From: Bdellovibrionales bacterium Ga0074139
Lineage (GTDB): Bacteria > Bdellovibrionota > Bdellovibrionia > Bdellovibrionales > Bdellovibrionaceae
NCBI GenBank assembly: GCA_001464795.1
Contig: LNEB01000007.1
Span: forward strand, 174,071-238,070
DNA length: 64,000 bases
Direction of reading: 5' to 3'
In this document: positions 9,405-18,658 of the stretch, piece by piece
Layout: each line of letters begins with the position of its first letter
How positions within the stretch are numbered: position 1 is the stretch's first letter
Position numbers and translations under genes: made by a program
The notes under the pieces: model-generated
Seen by the model: only the letters and a program-made list of their open reading frames with translations
Databases searched by the model: none
Told to the model about the DNA's origin: nothing

Positions 9405-9634
9405 GTCTGACGCTGTTTATCATTTTGTTTGAGCTTTTCTTCAGCTGTTTTTTCATCGTGATTGAGTTCCGTCACATCGCGAGTAGGTGATTCAGGATCT
9501 TTATCACTGATGCCCTTCTTAAACCCACGAATCGCTTCACCCATGGACTTTCCAAGACCTGGCAACCTTGATGGGCCAAAAAATAATAACGCGAGTCCCA
9601 CCACCACTATGATTTCCGTCCAACCTAGATTCAC
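9401..9634 (-). CDS. tatA: Sec-independent protein translocase TatA/E family
   Basis: A 77-residue single-span membrane protein with the classic TatA layout. The short N-terminal helix is followed by the FGPSRLPGLGKSMGEAIRGFK hinge and amphipathic helix, and then by a charged hydrophilic tail. It forms the pore component of the twin-arginine pathway. The start is GTG with GGGAGG six bases upstream. It is the first gene of tatA-selD-mnmH; tatB and tatC are not nearby. The pairing with selenium genes is odd functionally but the overlap is real. Confidence 0.93.
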   Translation of the reverse strand: MNLGWTEIIVVVGLALLFFGPSRLPGLGKSMGEAIRGFKKGISDKDPESPTRDVTELNHDEKTAEEKLKQNDKQRQT

Positions 9635-9746
9635 TGTCGACCTCCCGTTAATGAAGCTGTTTTCTCTTAGGTCTTACATCCCTGCAACAAGTATTTTGTT
9701 ACTACACACTTGCAGCAATAAAAAAGACCATGCTAGCATTGTCAGC

Positions 9747-10451
9747 ATGCAAATACTTATCGTCGAAGACCAAGAAAATATAAAAGAATTTCTTAGAGAT
9801 AGTCTAGCACAAGCCAATTACACCGTCCAGTCGACTGATCTTGGAAAACAAGCTGAAAAACTATGCTCCGAAAATCAATTTGATTTGATTATTCTCGATG
9901 TGGGACTACCCGACCAAACAGGATTTCAAACAGCACAAAACTTGAGGGCCTCTGGGTTCCTGGGTGCGATCTTGATGCTGACGGCTTACACCTCACTGGC
10001 TGATAAAGTGAAAGGCCTGGATGCCGGAGCTGACGATTACTTACTTAAGCCCTTTGATTTACCAGAACTGCTCGCACGCGTTCGTGCCCTTCTTCGAAGA
10101 CCCGTCATCACGAAAGGACAGCCCACAATGCTTTCCTACAGTGAATTGCAAATGGATCTGATCAACCGCAAGGTTCACCGCGGCGGTGTGGCTGTCACTT
10201 TGACCACAAAAGAATTTAATCTATTAGAATATTTCATGCGCAATGCCGAAAAGCCTTTGTCTCGTTCCGAGATTTCTGAAAAGGTTTGGGAGCTCACTTT
10301 TGATCCGGACTCTAATGTCATTGACGTATACGTTAATTTTTTAAGAAAAAAAGTGGATTCCACATTCGATAAAAAAATGATCCAAACTGTTTTAGGCGTT
10401 GGTTACGTTTTAAAAGATACAGCAAAGCCCACTCAATCTGTCTCTAAATAA
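9747..10451 (+). CDS. OmpR/PhoB-family response regulator
   Basis: The receiver domain (about 1-115) has the acidic VEDQEN pair, the phosphoacceptor Asp in ILDVGLPDQTG, the switch threonine in MLTAYTS and Lys in LLKPFDL. The C-terminal winged helix (about 130-225) ends with VIDVYVNFLRKKVD and TVLGVGYVL, typical of OmpR effectors. I set the start at MQILIVED because the receiver fold begins there; a longer open frame upstream runs antisense through tatA. No histidine kinase gene is adjacent, so it is an orphan regulator here. It is divergent from tatA. Confidence 0.9.
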   Translation: MQILIVEDQENIKEFLRDSLAQANYTVQSTDLGKQAEKLCSENQFDLIILDVGLPDQTGFQTAQNLRASGFLGAILMLTAYTSLADKVKGLDAGADDYLLKPFDLPELLARVRALLRRPVITKGQPTMLSYSELQMDLINRKVHRGGVAVTLTTKEFNLLEYFMRNAEKPLSRSEISEKVWELTFDPDSNVIDVYVNFLRKKVDSTFDKKMIQTVLGVGYVLKDTAKPTQSVSK

Positions 10452-10518
10452 GACATGGCCCTTGTCTCACTGTAGCTCTTAACCTTTGTCGTAAAACAAC
10501 CGTTAAGTAGTCTAGACT

Positions 10519-13278
10519 ATGGTCTACTATCTCAGAAAAGTTTTTTGTCTTTCCTTTATGCTTCTTGCAATAGGGTGCACTGAAGGTGCACCTGAAGTCT
10601 CTGCTTTGGGCTCGACCCTTTTTATGTCCAGCAAATCTCCAAGCCCCTTTGATCAAGAAAACACCGGAGAGTATTTAATTTTTTCCGGTCAATGCGTGGG
10701 CCTTGTGAACCGCTTTCAATTCCGCTTGGACAATCTGCCTTGGGAAGATGTCCCTGCCTCTGCGGCTACGCCTGCCTCAGGGGAATCCCCCCCTGTTCCT
10801 AGCACCTATGATGTGAACTGTGGCGATGGAAATTTCAATTTTTATTACTTCATGAGCCAAATCAATAACTACATTATGACCCAGACCGGAGATCCCGATT
10901 ACGACCCTGCCCGAGTGGAAATTCAAGGCCTTGATATTAATAACAACGTAGTACCAGGAACGATATTATTTCAAAGATTGCCAGCCGTTGCTTTACGAAT
11001 AGATCCCGACTTTCACAATAATAACAGTGCTTCATGGTGGACGGAGTTGATTGAAAACGAACAAACCATCCGATTGCGAATTTCACTTATTGATGCCACT
11101 GGAAAGCAAGTCAGAAGATACAGCACAGAGGGTGATTTGACGGTTAACTTAAGCACGGCTCTGGTCAGCGGAACCTCTGCATCAACCGGATTTTTTTTCC
11201 CCACAGATGGAATGAATAATTGCTTACCTAGTGTAATTACAACGGCTACTTTTCAAGCCGGTGGCGGCGGAGGATCCTCTGAATCAATCACAATTTGCTA
11301 CACACCTTCAGGCGTGACGGCCGCAGCCACAGTTCGCTTAAATGTCACAGCTACAGGACTTACCCCAACAGATAAACAATTTCTTGTTCTAAACCCCAAC
11401 CAAGCCATTAATATGTTGGTGGCTGGAAATGGTTTTAACCAAAGTATCCCGAATATTCTAGTACGTGGAGCCCTCTATAAATTCAGATCCAACTTATCAC
11501 CACTGGACACTCACCAGAATCAAAGAGTGCAATCCTTTGAAGGATCTCATCTGATCAATGCCAATTCAACATCTGTGAACTTCCTAAAGGCCAGCCGGGA
11601 TTACACATGCACAGGCACTGGGGTTCGCGTGGGCTCCATTGATTGCTCGGCTAGCTCGGCAATGAACTTTCCTTTTATCATGAATATCTTGGCCACTGAT
11701 TCAGCTGGCACTTTATCATTAAGTATGAACTCAAGCCCTGTGCCTGCCTGTTCTAATTGTGAAATCGACACTCAAGGTAAAGGGGATGGCATCGTTCCCA
11801 TTGCGGGATATCAAACCAACTCTCAGTTCTTTGAAGTGGTCGGTGGACCCACGACGTACTCACAGCCTCGATTGTTTTATGATGACCGCATTAAAGATGG
11901 TGAATGCAGAGAAGCGACGATAAGTTTAGCCAATGCCAATGGTCATACCATCCCAGGGGTTATAGGTTTTAACCCCCTACTGACCGTTGAGGTTTCCTTG
12001 GGATCCGGAATCACTTTCTATCAAAACCAAAATTGCACAACCTACGCACGCGGGCCCAACGGAGTGGTCACAAAAATAATCCCTAAAGGTAACGGACAAT
12101 TTTACATCGCTGGTAGCTTCACAACTTACAATGGTGAGCCCAGAAATGGTTTAGCTTTGATTAATGAAGATGGCTCACTTGATGAAAACTATAATCCAAG
12201 TTCACCTGGAATTATTTTTGATTTAGTTCCACTTGATGACGGCAAAGTTATTATCGCCGGAGATTTTGCTGGGCGAATCCAATTATTAAATGAAAACGGG
12301 CAGCCTATGCCTGGCTTAGGAGTGTCCATTGCAAGTGGCTTGATCTACTCAATGGAAAAGGTGCGCATCAATGACAACGAAGATCACATATACGTAGCCG
12401 GCTCTTTTACGTCCCCTAGAAACAAACTTTTAAAAATTGTTCGTACCTATGCACCAGCCACTGAAACTGAAAGCTTTAGCTTATCTTCTAGCAGCCTTGC
12501 CACTTCAGGTAATGAAATTAAAAAAATTATCTTTCATAATAACTTTTTGTATGTGGCCGCTAATGCTTCGAGTTTAGTTTATCTAGAGCGAGTTAATGTG
12601 ACAAATTCTACTTGGTTTATAGATACTTCATGGGATGTAACGGGTTATTTGGACTCCATGACTGGCCTTGTGAATACATTGGCAATTGATCCTGACGGAT
12701 TAAAATTATTAGTGGGTGGAGATTTTAGCTTCTCGAGTATCGCTCCATTCATTTCGAGGCAAAACTTCATAGCTTTTAATTTGTCAGATGCAGATGTTGT
12801 CAGTTACTCCGTGAACCCAATATTTAACTTAAACATAAGAGATATTAAAGTTCGTGAGGGCTTTGTTTATGTTTCTGGTGATTTCACAAGTTTTGATAGC
12901 ATACCTACTCACAACCGAGCTGCTAAATTCGCAGCCAGTGGAAACTTATTTACAACAGTCGCCACCTGGAGACCAGACGTTAATGCGAGCGTGATAAGCC
13001 TTGCCACAACGAATTCAGGCCTACTATTGGGTGGAAGCTTCACAGACCTCAACCTAGAGGGAAACAATCGACTTGGAAAACTGAATTATAATAATTTAGC
13101 ACTGCCTTCTAATTTTAATAAAAATGGACAAAATAATTTATCCATTGGTTTTTCTCGATTTGATTTGTTAAAACGTTTTTATATTCGCCGAGACAGTGCA
13201 ATCAATGGTGACGTCAATATTACCATCCGAGATGGCGTACAAAATTTCAATTATGTTTTAAGAAAAACAAATAACTAA
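10519..13278 (+). CDS. Large lipoprotein with delta-60 repeat propeller
   Basis: A 919-residue surface or periplasmic lipoprotein with signal peptide and lipobox (LAIGC, Cys20). Residues ~30-510 are Ser/Thr/Asn-rich beta domains with several cysteine pairs. From about residue 514 to 860 there are degenerate repeats of the delta-60/DUF5122 kind, such as FYIAGSFTTYNG followed by GLALINEDGSLDENYNP, and later VYVSGDFTSFD. These form beta-propeller blades. There is no enzyme motif. The ATG lacks a clear ribosome binding site and has TAGACT just upstream, so the transcript may have a very short leader. It converges on the HNH nuclease gene with a 4-base overlap. Likely role: surface binding or scaffolding (inference). 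Confidence 0.85.
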   Translation: MVYYLRKVFCLSFMLLAIGCTEGAPEVSALGSTLFMSSKSPSPFDQENTGEYLIFSGQCVGLVNRFQFRLDNLPWEDVPASAATPASGESPPVPSTYDVNCGDGNFNFYYFMSQINNYIMTQTGDPDYDPARVEIQGLDINNNVVPGTILFQRLPAVALRIDPDFHNNNSASWWTELIENEQTIRLRISLIDATGKQVRRYSTEGDLTVNLSTALVSGTSASTGFFFPTDGMNNCLPSVITTATFQAGGGGGSSESITICYTPSGVTAAATVRLNVTATGLTPTDKQFLVLNPNQAINMLVAGNGFNQSIPNILVRGALYKFRSNLSPLDTHQNQRVQSFEGSHLINANSTSVNFLKASRDYTCTGTGVRVGSIDCSASSAMNFPFIMNILATDSAGTLSLSMNSSPVPACSNCEIDTQGKGDGIVPIAGYQTNSQFFEVVGGPTTYSQPRLFYDDRIKDGECREATISLANANGHTIPGVIGFNPLLTVEVSLGSGITFYQNQNCTTYARGPNGVVTKIIPKGNGQFYIAGSFTTYNGEPRNGLALINEDGSLDENYNPSSPGIIFDLVPLDDGKVIIAGDFAGRIQLLNENGQPMPGLGVSIASGLIYSMEKVRINDNEDHIYVAGSFTSPRNKLLKIVRTYAPATETESFSLSSSSLATSGNEIKKIIFHNNFLYVAANASSLVYLERVNVTNSTWFIDTSWDVTGYLDSMTGLVNTLAIDPDGLKLLVGGDFSFSSIAPFISRQNFIAFNLSDADVVSYSVNPIFNLNIRDIKVREGFVYVSGDFTSFDSIPTHNRAAKFAASGNLFTTVATWRPDVNASVISLATTNSGLLLGGSFTDLNLEGNNRLGKLNYNNLALPSNFNKNGQNNLSIGFSRFDLLKRFYIRRDSAINGDVNITIRDGVQNFNYVLRKTNN

Positions 13279-14078
13279 ATATTGGACTGTTGGTTTTGGC
13301 AAATCACCACATCACGTCTGATGGCTTCTCGCATTTTGACAATAGCAAGTTGGCTGGCCTGAAAAATTCTTGAATCGCAGCGGTACTGTTTAATGTAATA
13401 ATCAATGGCACGAGATTCAGAATCTGTCATATTAAGCTGCCAAATGTATTTAATCGCCAGCCAATTTTGCAAATGTTGGCAGGAGTAACGGGTATCGGGC
13501 GGCATCCAACGATCCGGTGCTTTTTCAGATTTTTTATTATTTTCATCACCCGATACAGCTAACAAATGATTTTTATAAGCCATGAAATTTCCAAATAAAC
13601 ATCGATAGGGCTTGGACCACTTGTGAGCACCGCTGTCGTAGGCATCTTTTAATGCTACCACATGATCCACTTGAATTTCGCTAGCCGAGTTAAAACGTTG
13701 ACCTGTGTAAGGATCTAACCAAACACCACGGTCAACACGGCACGGGTTTTCCGCGGCCACTGCGACTTCCTGTTGGCTGTCTCGAGCCAGAACTCGCATA
13801 CGAGTGTTAAAACAGGGACTGACTCGAAGATCTAAAATCCACGTACCGAATTGCTGAAGACGGTTGTATTTTTCAGCTGGTAAGGGCCTTGGCTGATTAT
13901 TGAGTCTCCACTTAAGAAGATTCACGGTGTTTTGAAAAAGTTGATAGGACGCTTCCATGGGGTCTAACCATGAAGGCTGCTGAACTTGTTCTTGGAAAGT
14001 GTAGTATTGGGCCAGACTTGTCTGAGGCAGGAGCGCGAGCACAAGAACAAAACTTAAGTTTTTTAAATGTAGGCTCAA
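13275..14078 (-). CDS. Secreted HNH-family nuclease (GmrSD/DUF1524-like)
   Basis: Signal peptide ending SLAQ, then a catalytic domain. The motif IQVDHVVALKDAYDSGAHKW supplies the DH pair, a downstream Asn-rich NKKSEKAPDRWMPP segment follows, and a C-terminal helical part closes the domain. This is the arrangement of secreted HNH nucleases of the DUF1524 type. The product is probably exported to the periplasm or outside, where it could degrade DNA. In a predatory lifestyle that would mean prey DNA (inference). The start is TTG with AGGGGG about 5 bases upstream. Length is 267 residues. Confidence 0.85.
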   Translation of the reverse strand: MSLHLKNLSFVLVLALLPQTSLAQYYTFQEQVQQPSWLDPMEASYQLFQNTVNLLKWRLNNQPRPLPAEKYNRLQQFGTWILDLRVSPCFNTRMRVLARDSQQEVAVAAENPCRVDRGVWLDPYTGQRFNSASEIQVDHVVALKDAYDSGAHKWSKPYRCLFGNFMAYKNHLLAVSGDENNKKSEKAPDRWMPPDTRYSCQHLQNWLAIKYIWQLNMTDSESRAIDYYIKQYRCDSRIFQASQLAIVKMREAIRRDVVICQNQQSNI

Positions 14079-14176
14079 AAATCCCCCTCAGGCTTTGATC
14101 TAGGCTCATTTCAGCTTGGACACCTCTGGTCATTCAAGTTAAGAGATGGTTAGAGAGGTTGAAAATTCAATGCGTC

Positions 14177-14872
14177 ATGGAGTTTGAAAATACATTATTA
14201 AGAATTCATCAAGAATATGCCGAGCAACAGCTGAGCCAAGCTGAATACTGCGCAGCTCTGTTGTTGACTCGTGAACTTCGCTTACAAAACAAGCCACTTT
14301 TTAAAAATCTCAAAGCTTCCTCTGCCATCATTCAAAAACTCAATAGTCATCACTGGATCGGGTATTCGGACCGTATTCGAAGAGCTCTGATTCAGTGGCA
14401 TTTAGAAAACTATCCATTGGATCTTTTTTTCACCATTCCAACTCCCTTGGAAATCCTGGAAAAACAAGCCCAAGGCCGCCGCGTGGTGACCGTTTTTTCC
14501 ACTGTCGAGGCTTGGAAAAAAACCTATGGTCCCCATGACGCCTGGAATTTTATCGTGCACGATTTGATCCATGCTGATCATTTTTTTGAAAATCCTGAAA
14601 ATCGTTTAGGACAAATTCAATTTTATAAATCCATTTTACGGCACTGGAACTCAGCTGAAATTTCAGGGCTGCATCAGGAGGCTGGATTTGAGTATTTGAT
14701 TTCTGATATGAATTCCCATCCTCAGCATATGCTAGAGACTTTGCAAAGTTTGTTGATTCAATCTTTCAAAAAACAAAACGAAATGGGAGTTAGCGAAAAA
14801 CTACCAGATCCTTTAGAAAACCAACTTCAAATTTTTATGAATCAAATTAAAAATGCCATGGAAACTTTTTAA
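14177..14872 (+). CDS. Hypothetical protein with conserved DLIHADHFF motif
   Basis: A 231-residue cytosolic protein without signal peptide. The segment WNFIVHDLIHADHFF contains clustered histidines and aspartates that look like a metal-binding or catalytic site in a helical bundle, but I do not recognise the family. The start is ambiguous: ATG at 14177 lacks a well-placed ribosome binding site, and a TTG at 14159 is an alternative. It converges on menB with a 26-base overlap of coding ends. Confidence 0.7.
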   Translation: MEFENTLLRIHQEYAEQQLSQAEYCAALLLTRELRLQNKPLFKNLKASSAIIQKLNSHHWIGYSDRIRRALIQWHLENYPLDLFFTIPTPLEILEKQAQGRRVVTVFSTVEAWKKTYGPHDAWNFIVHDLIHADHFFENPENRLGQIQFYKSILRHWNSAEISGLHQEAGFEYLISDMNSHPQHMLETLQSLLIQSFKKQNEMGVSEKLPDPLENQLQIFMNQIKNAMETF

Positions 14873-15749
14873 AGTCTTTATCCCGCTTTTCTAAAAATGA
14901 ATCCCGACCTTCTTGAGCCTCTTCAGTGCCGTAAGCCAAGCGAGTGGCTTCCCCAGCAAACAGCTGCTGACCCACAAGACCATCATCGATCATATTAAAT
15001 CCATATTTTAGCATTCGCATGGCCGTGGGTGATTTCGAATTCATTTCTTTAGACCATTCGAGTGCTACTTTTTCTAAATCCTTGTGAGGCACAACAGCGT
15101 TCACCATGCCCATTTGAAAAGCCTCTTCAGCGTTGTAGTTACGTCCTAAAAAGAAAATTTCCCGAGCTCGCTTTTGTCCCACTTGTCTTGCCAAGTAGGC
15201 GGATCCATAACCAGAATCAAAACTGGCCACATCAGGATCTGTTTGTTTAAAAATGGCATGTTCTTTTGATGCTAAAGTCAGATCACAAACCACGTGCAGT
15301 GAATGCCCACCACCCACTGCCCATCCCGAGACAACCGCCACTACGATTTTTGGCATGAAGCGAATCAGCCTTTGCACTTCAAGAATATGCAATCTTCCTA
15401 ATTTTGCTTTAGTGATGGGATCATTGGCTTCGCCGTACTGGTAGCCATCTTTTCCACGAATCCGCTGATCACCACCGGAACAAAAAGCCCAACCTGAATC
15501 CTTAGGCGAAGGACCATTGCCTGTTAGCAAAACCACACCAATATTGGGTGAAGTTCTGGCGTGTTCAAGGGCTGTGAAAAGTTCGTCGACAGTTTGAGGA
15601 CGAAAAGCATTTCTGACTTCGGGTCGATGAAAACCGATGCGAACTGTGCCTTGATCTTTAGCTTTATGATAGGTGATATCTTGAAATTGAAAACCAGGGA
15701 CTTCAACCCACCAATCAGGTGTGAAAATTTCTGAGACTTGACTTGCCAT
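14847..15749 (-). CDS. menB: 1,4-dihydroxy-2-naphthoyl-CoA synthase
   Basis: A crotonase-fold enzyme that closes the second ring in menaquinone synthesis. Diagnostic features are FCSGGDQRIRGKDGYQY (oxyanion loop and MenB-specific segment), SGWAVGGGHSLHVVCDLTLA, the SFDSGYGSAYLAR active-site stretch and the C-terminal RDKDFKKFPW. At 300 residues it is full length. The start has AGAGGGG three bases upstream. No other men gene is near. It is divergent from the SnoaL-like gene, with about 30 bases between starts. Confidence 0.95.
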   Translation of the reverse strand: MASQVSEIFTPDWWVEVPGFQFQDITYHKAKDQGTVRIGFHRPEVRNAFRPQTVDELFTALEHARTSPNIGVVLLTGNGPSPKDSGWAFCSGGDQRIRGKDGYQYGEANDPITKAKLGRLHILEVQRLIRFMPKIVVAVVSGWAVGGGHSLHVVCDLTLASKEHAIFKQTDPDVASFDSGYGSAYLARQVGQKRAREIFFLGRNYNAEEAFQMGMVNAVVPHKDLEKVALEWSKEMNSKSPTAMRMLKYGFNMIDDGLVGQQLFAGEATRLAYGTEEAQEGRDSFLEKRDKDFKKFPWHF

Positions 15750-15779
15750 GGGCCCCTCTTTTCTGATGGTATAGGAAAC

Positions 15780-16181
15780 ATGAATTCAACAATCGCATTA
15801 ATACAAAAATACTACCAATCCTTCAATCAACAAAATGTAGAGTCCATGCTACAATGCCTGCACCCACAGGTCGAGCATGAAATTAATGAAGGCGCCATTG
15901 AAATTGGCATTCAACATTTTCGTCAATTCCTTCACCGCATGAACACACATTACAAAGAAAATTTAACTGAAATCAAAGTGATGGTCTCTGAAGACGGACA
16001 ATTTGCAAGTGCAAGATTTATTGTCAACGGGACTTATCTACAAACAGACGCTGGTCTGCCAACAGCCCGTGGCCAACATTATAAAATTCCTGCTCTTGGC
16101 TATTTTGAAATTCAGCAAGGACAAATTAAAAAGATATCTAATTTCTATAATTTAAAAAAATGGATTGAAGCGGTTCAGTGA
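15780..16181 (+). CDS. SnoaL-like/NTF2-fold protein
   Basis: A 133-residue cone-fold protein. It begins with the typical helix (IQKYYQSFNQQNVESMLQCL), then HPQVEHEIN, a GIQHFRQFLHRM helix and the curved sheet ending LGYFEIQQGQIKKISNFYNL. It belongs to the SnoaL/ketosteroid-isomerase-like class, whose members bind small hydrophobic ligands or act as isomerases. The ATG at 15780 fits the domain start. Its stop overlaps the next gene's GTG (GTGA), making it the first of a coupled run with the GNAT and nitrilase genes. Confidence 0.82.
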   Translation: MNSTIALIQKYYQSFNQQNVESMLQCLHPQVEHEINEGAIEIGIQHFRQFLHRMNTHYKENLTEIKVMVSEDGQFASARFIVNGTYLQTDAGLPTARGQHYKIPALGYFEIQQGQIKKISNFYNLKKWIEAVQ

Positions 16182-16774
16182 TACCGTACAAAAGCCTTCG
16201 ACTTGTTGGTCCACAGATCGAAACGGTTTTGAAGGAATTATCTGAGCTTCGCATTCAAACATTCTATGATTTTCCCTACCTTTACGAAGGTCACCTGGAA
16301 TACGAAAAGAATTACCTCAATCGCTATTTAAAAAGTCCTCGTTCTTTTTTCTTCGGCCTGTGGGACCAAAATCAACTGATTGGGGCGACCACTGGATTAC
16401 CATTAATTGATGAAGATCCCTCATTTCATAACAGCATCGTGGATGTTCAGTCTGTTTACTATTTTGGTGAAAGTCTGCTTTTACCAAAATACCGAGGACA
16501 AAAAATAGGACACCTTTTTTTTGATGAGCGAGAAGCCTTTGCAGTGAAAAATAATAATTTTAAAATCACCTGTTTTTGCTCTGTCATACGACCTGCCGAT
16601 CACCCACTCCGACCACTGAACTACAGACCTCATGATTTGTTCTGGCAAAAAAGAGGCTATCAGAAGCAAAATCAATGGTTGACGCAAATGAGTTGGCAGG
16701 ACAGAAATGAAAAATCCGAAACTTTTAAAACACTTCAATTTTGGATGAAAGATTGGACTTCTAATGATATTTAA
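16178..16774 (+). CDS. GNAT-family N-acetyltransferase
   Basis: A 198-residue protein with an N-terminal GNAT strand-helix pattern. The central strand FGLWDQNQLIGATTGLPL is followed by YYFGESLLLPKYRGQKIGHLFFDERE, where the RGQKIG loop is the acetyl-CoA pyrophosphate binding turn. The substrate is unknown. The start is GTG, coupled to the preceding stop, and its end overlaps the nitrilase start by 11 bases. In other bacteria GNAT and nitrilase domains occur fused in one protein; here they are separate adjacent genes. Confidence 0.85.
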   Translation: MIPYKSLRLVGPQIETVLKELSELRIQTFYDFPYLYEGHLEYEKNYLNRYLKSPRSFFFGLWDQNQLIGATTGLPLIDEDPSFHNSIVDVQSVYYFGESLLLPKYRGQKIGHLFFDEREAFAVKNNNFKITCFCSVIRPADHPLRPLNYRPHDLFWQKRGYQKQNQWLTQMSWQDRNEKSETFKTLQFWMKDWTSNDI

Positions 16775-17600
16775 AATAGCAGTGGCTCAGTATCCTATAC
16801 AATTTCATAATAGTTTTTTAGATTGGCAAAAATTTGTTTTCGACTTTTCTAAACCTGCTGAAAACTGCCAGCTTCTAGTTTTTCCTGAATATGGATCCTT
16901 AGATCTTACTAGTTTACTTACCGAAGAAGAGCGAAAACTTGAAAATCAAATCTATTTTTTGCAGAAGCATTTAAAAAACTTCTTAGATACTTTTTCTGAT
17001 TTAGCTAAAAAAAGAAACCAAGTGATATTAGCCCCTAGCTTTCCCATAATTGAAAACAACAAGGCCTTCAATAGGGCTTTTTTATTCAACTCTAAAGGTG
17101 TCATGGGATTTCAAGATAAATACAAAATGACTCGCTTTGAAAAGGAACAGTGGATTGTTTCAAGCAGCATGAACCCACAAATTTGTTTTGAAACTGATTT
17201 TTGTTTATTAGGAACAACTATTTGTTATGACTCTGAGTTTTCAAATTTGGCAAAAACTTTTGCTCATCAAGGGGCCCATTTGCTACTTGTTCCCAGCTGC
17301 ACAGAAACCTTACATGGTATGAACAGAGTACAAATCGGTGCCCGTGCCAGGGCTTTGGAAAACCAATTTTATGTGGCTGTGGCTCCCACGGTCGGAGAAG
17401 CCAAGTGGTCACCGGCTGTGGATGTGAACACGGGTCAGGCCCTTGTGTGTGGTCCACCTGATCTAGGGTTTCCTGAAAATGGAATCCTAAGCCTAGGAGA
17501 AATCAATAAGCCTTGCTGGGTAGAAGCTGAAATTGATACTAACAAAATTGAGACCGTTCGTAAAAACGGAGCAGTTCTTAATTATCAAGATTCTTTTTAA
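16764..17600 (+). CDS. Carbon-nitrogen hydrolase (nitrilase superfamily)
   Basis: The Glu-Lys-Cys triad is visible: Glu in LVFPEYGSLD, Lys in FQDKYKMTRFE and Cys in GTTICYDSEF. The ARALENQFYVAVAP strand is also typical. It should hydrolyse an amide C-N bond; the substrate is not readable. At 278 residues it is normal length. It is third in the SnoaL-GNAT-nitrilase run, with an 11-base overlap to the GNAT gene, and ends directly against the convergent cheB stop. Confidence 0.9.
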   Translation: MIFKIAVAQYPIQFHNSFLDWQKFVFDFSKPAENCQLLVFPEYGSLDLTSLLTEEERKLENQIYFLQKHLKNFLDTFSDLAKKRNQVILAPSFPIIENNKAFNRAFLFNSKGVMGFQDKYKMTRFEKEQWIVSSSMNPQICFETDFCLLGTTICYDSEFSNLAKTFAHQGAHLLLVPSCTETLHGMNRVQIGARARALENQFYVAVAPTVGEAKWSPAVDVNTGQALVCGPPDLGFPENGILSLGEINKPCWVEAEIDTNKIETVRKNGAVLNYQDSF

Positions 17601-18656
17601 TTAAGCAGCTTGGGAACTTTTCTTTTTTAAGTGATTCAAAACATGCTGGCTAATCTCTGGTAAATCCAAAGATTTATGAATGGCTCCCAAGTTCACCGCT
17701 GCCGCAGGCATTCCGTAAACCACACATGTGGATTCACTTTGTGCGATATTATACGAGCCCACATTTTTCATATCCAGTAAACCTTGAGCTCCATCTTTAC
17801 CCATACCCGTCAGCACCACACCCACTGAGCGAGCACCAAAATGTTTGGCTACACTTTTCATCAGATAATCGGCTGCAGGTCTTACACCGTGCATGGGGGG
17901 CTCTTGATGCAAGCGAATCACATGATGAAGTCCTTTTTTAACCACTTCCATATGAAAATCACCAGGTGCTAAAAGCACTCGTCCCGCTTGTAATTGATCG
18001 CCGTCAGCCGCTTCCTTAACTTCAAATGGAAACATTTTTGTTAAGTGCTCAGAGAAAGTTTTTGTAAACCCTTTGGGCATATGCTGAACCACAACTGTGG
18101 GAGGCAACCAACCGTTAAAGCCTGCAAAGAAAACTTTGAGAGCTTCTGTACCACCCGTAGAAGAGGCTACAGCTAAGCATTTGGTGCTATCATAATCAGA
18201 GCCTGAAATTTTTTGCACAACGGCTGCAGCAGGCGTACTTGTGTTTTTTGCACGCACCCGGGACTTAGCCGCCATAATTATTTTAGAAACTATTAAATCT
18301 TTAAAGTGATCAAAGGTTTTTGCCAAATCACCTGGTTTTTCAAGGATATCAACAGCTCCTAATTCGAGGGCTTGTAATGCCACCTGAGATCCCGTTTTAG
18401 CATGTCCACTAAATATTAAAACTGGAAACGGTTTATGATTCATAATCTTTTGCAAAAAAGTCAGACCATCCATTTTAGGCATTTCAATATCTAAAATCAT
18501 CACATCTGGAATTTCTTTAATCAAAAAATCACGGGCTTCAAATGGATCTGAGGCTTCACCAATAAGCTTCAGCTCGGGTGTGCTATTAATCATTTTAGCT
18601 AAAATTTTTCGCATCATGACTGAATCATCAACCACATAAACTCGAATGGGATTCAT
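17601..18656 (-). CDS. cheB: Chemotaxis response regulator protein-glutamate methylesterase
   Basis: It removes methyl groups from chemoreceptors. The receiver domain (1-120) has VVDDSVMMRK, the phosphoacceptor Asp in MILDIEMPKMDG and Lys in EKPG. The C-terminal methylesterase has the Ser-His-Asp triad in ASSTGG, VVQHMP and LTGMGKDGA. At 351 residues it is full length. It is the last gene of the minus-strand order cheW-cheA-cheR-cheB, two bases after cheR. Confidence 0.96.
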   Translation of the reverse strand: MNPIRVYVVDDSVMMRKILAKMINSTPELKLIGEASDPFEARDFLIKEIPDVMILDIEMPKMDGLTFLQKIMNHKPFPVLIFSGHAKTGSQVALQALELGAVDILEKPGDLAKTFDHFKDLIVSKIIMAAKSRVRAKNTSTPAAAVVQKISGSDYDSTKCLAVASSTGGTEALKVFFAGFNGWLPPTVVVQHMPKGFTKTFSEHLTKMFPFEVKEAADGDQLQAGRVLLAPGDFHMEVVKKGLHHVIRLHQEPPMHGVRPAADYLMKSVAKHFGARSVGVVLTGMGKDGAQGLLDMKNVGSYNIAQSESTCVVYGMPAAAVNLGAIHKSLDLPEISQHVLNHLKKKSSQAA

Positions 18657-18658
18657 GA

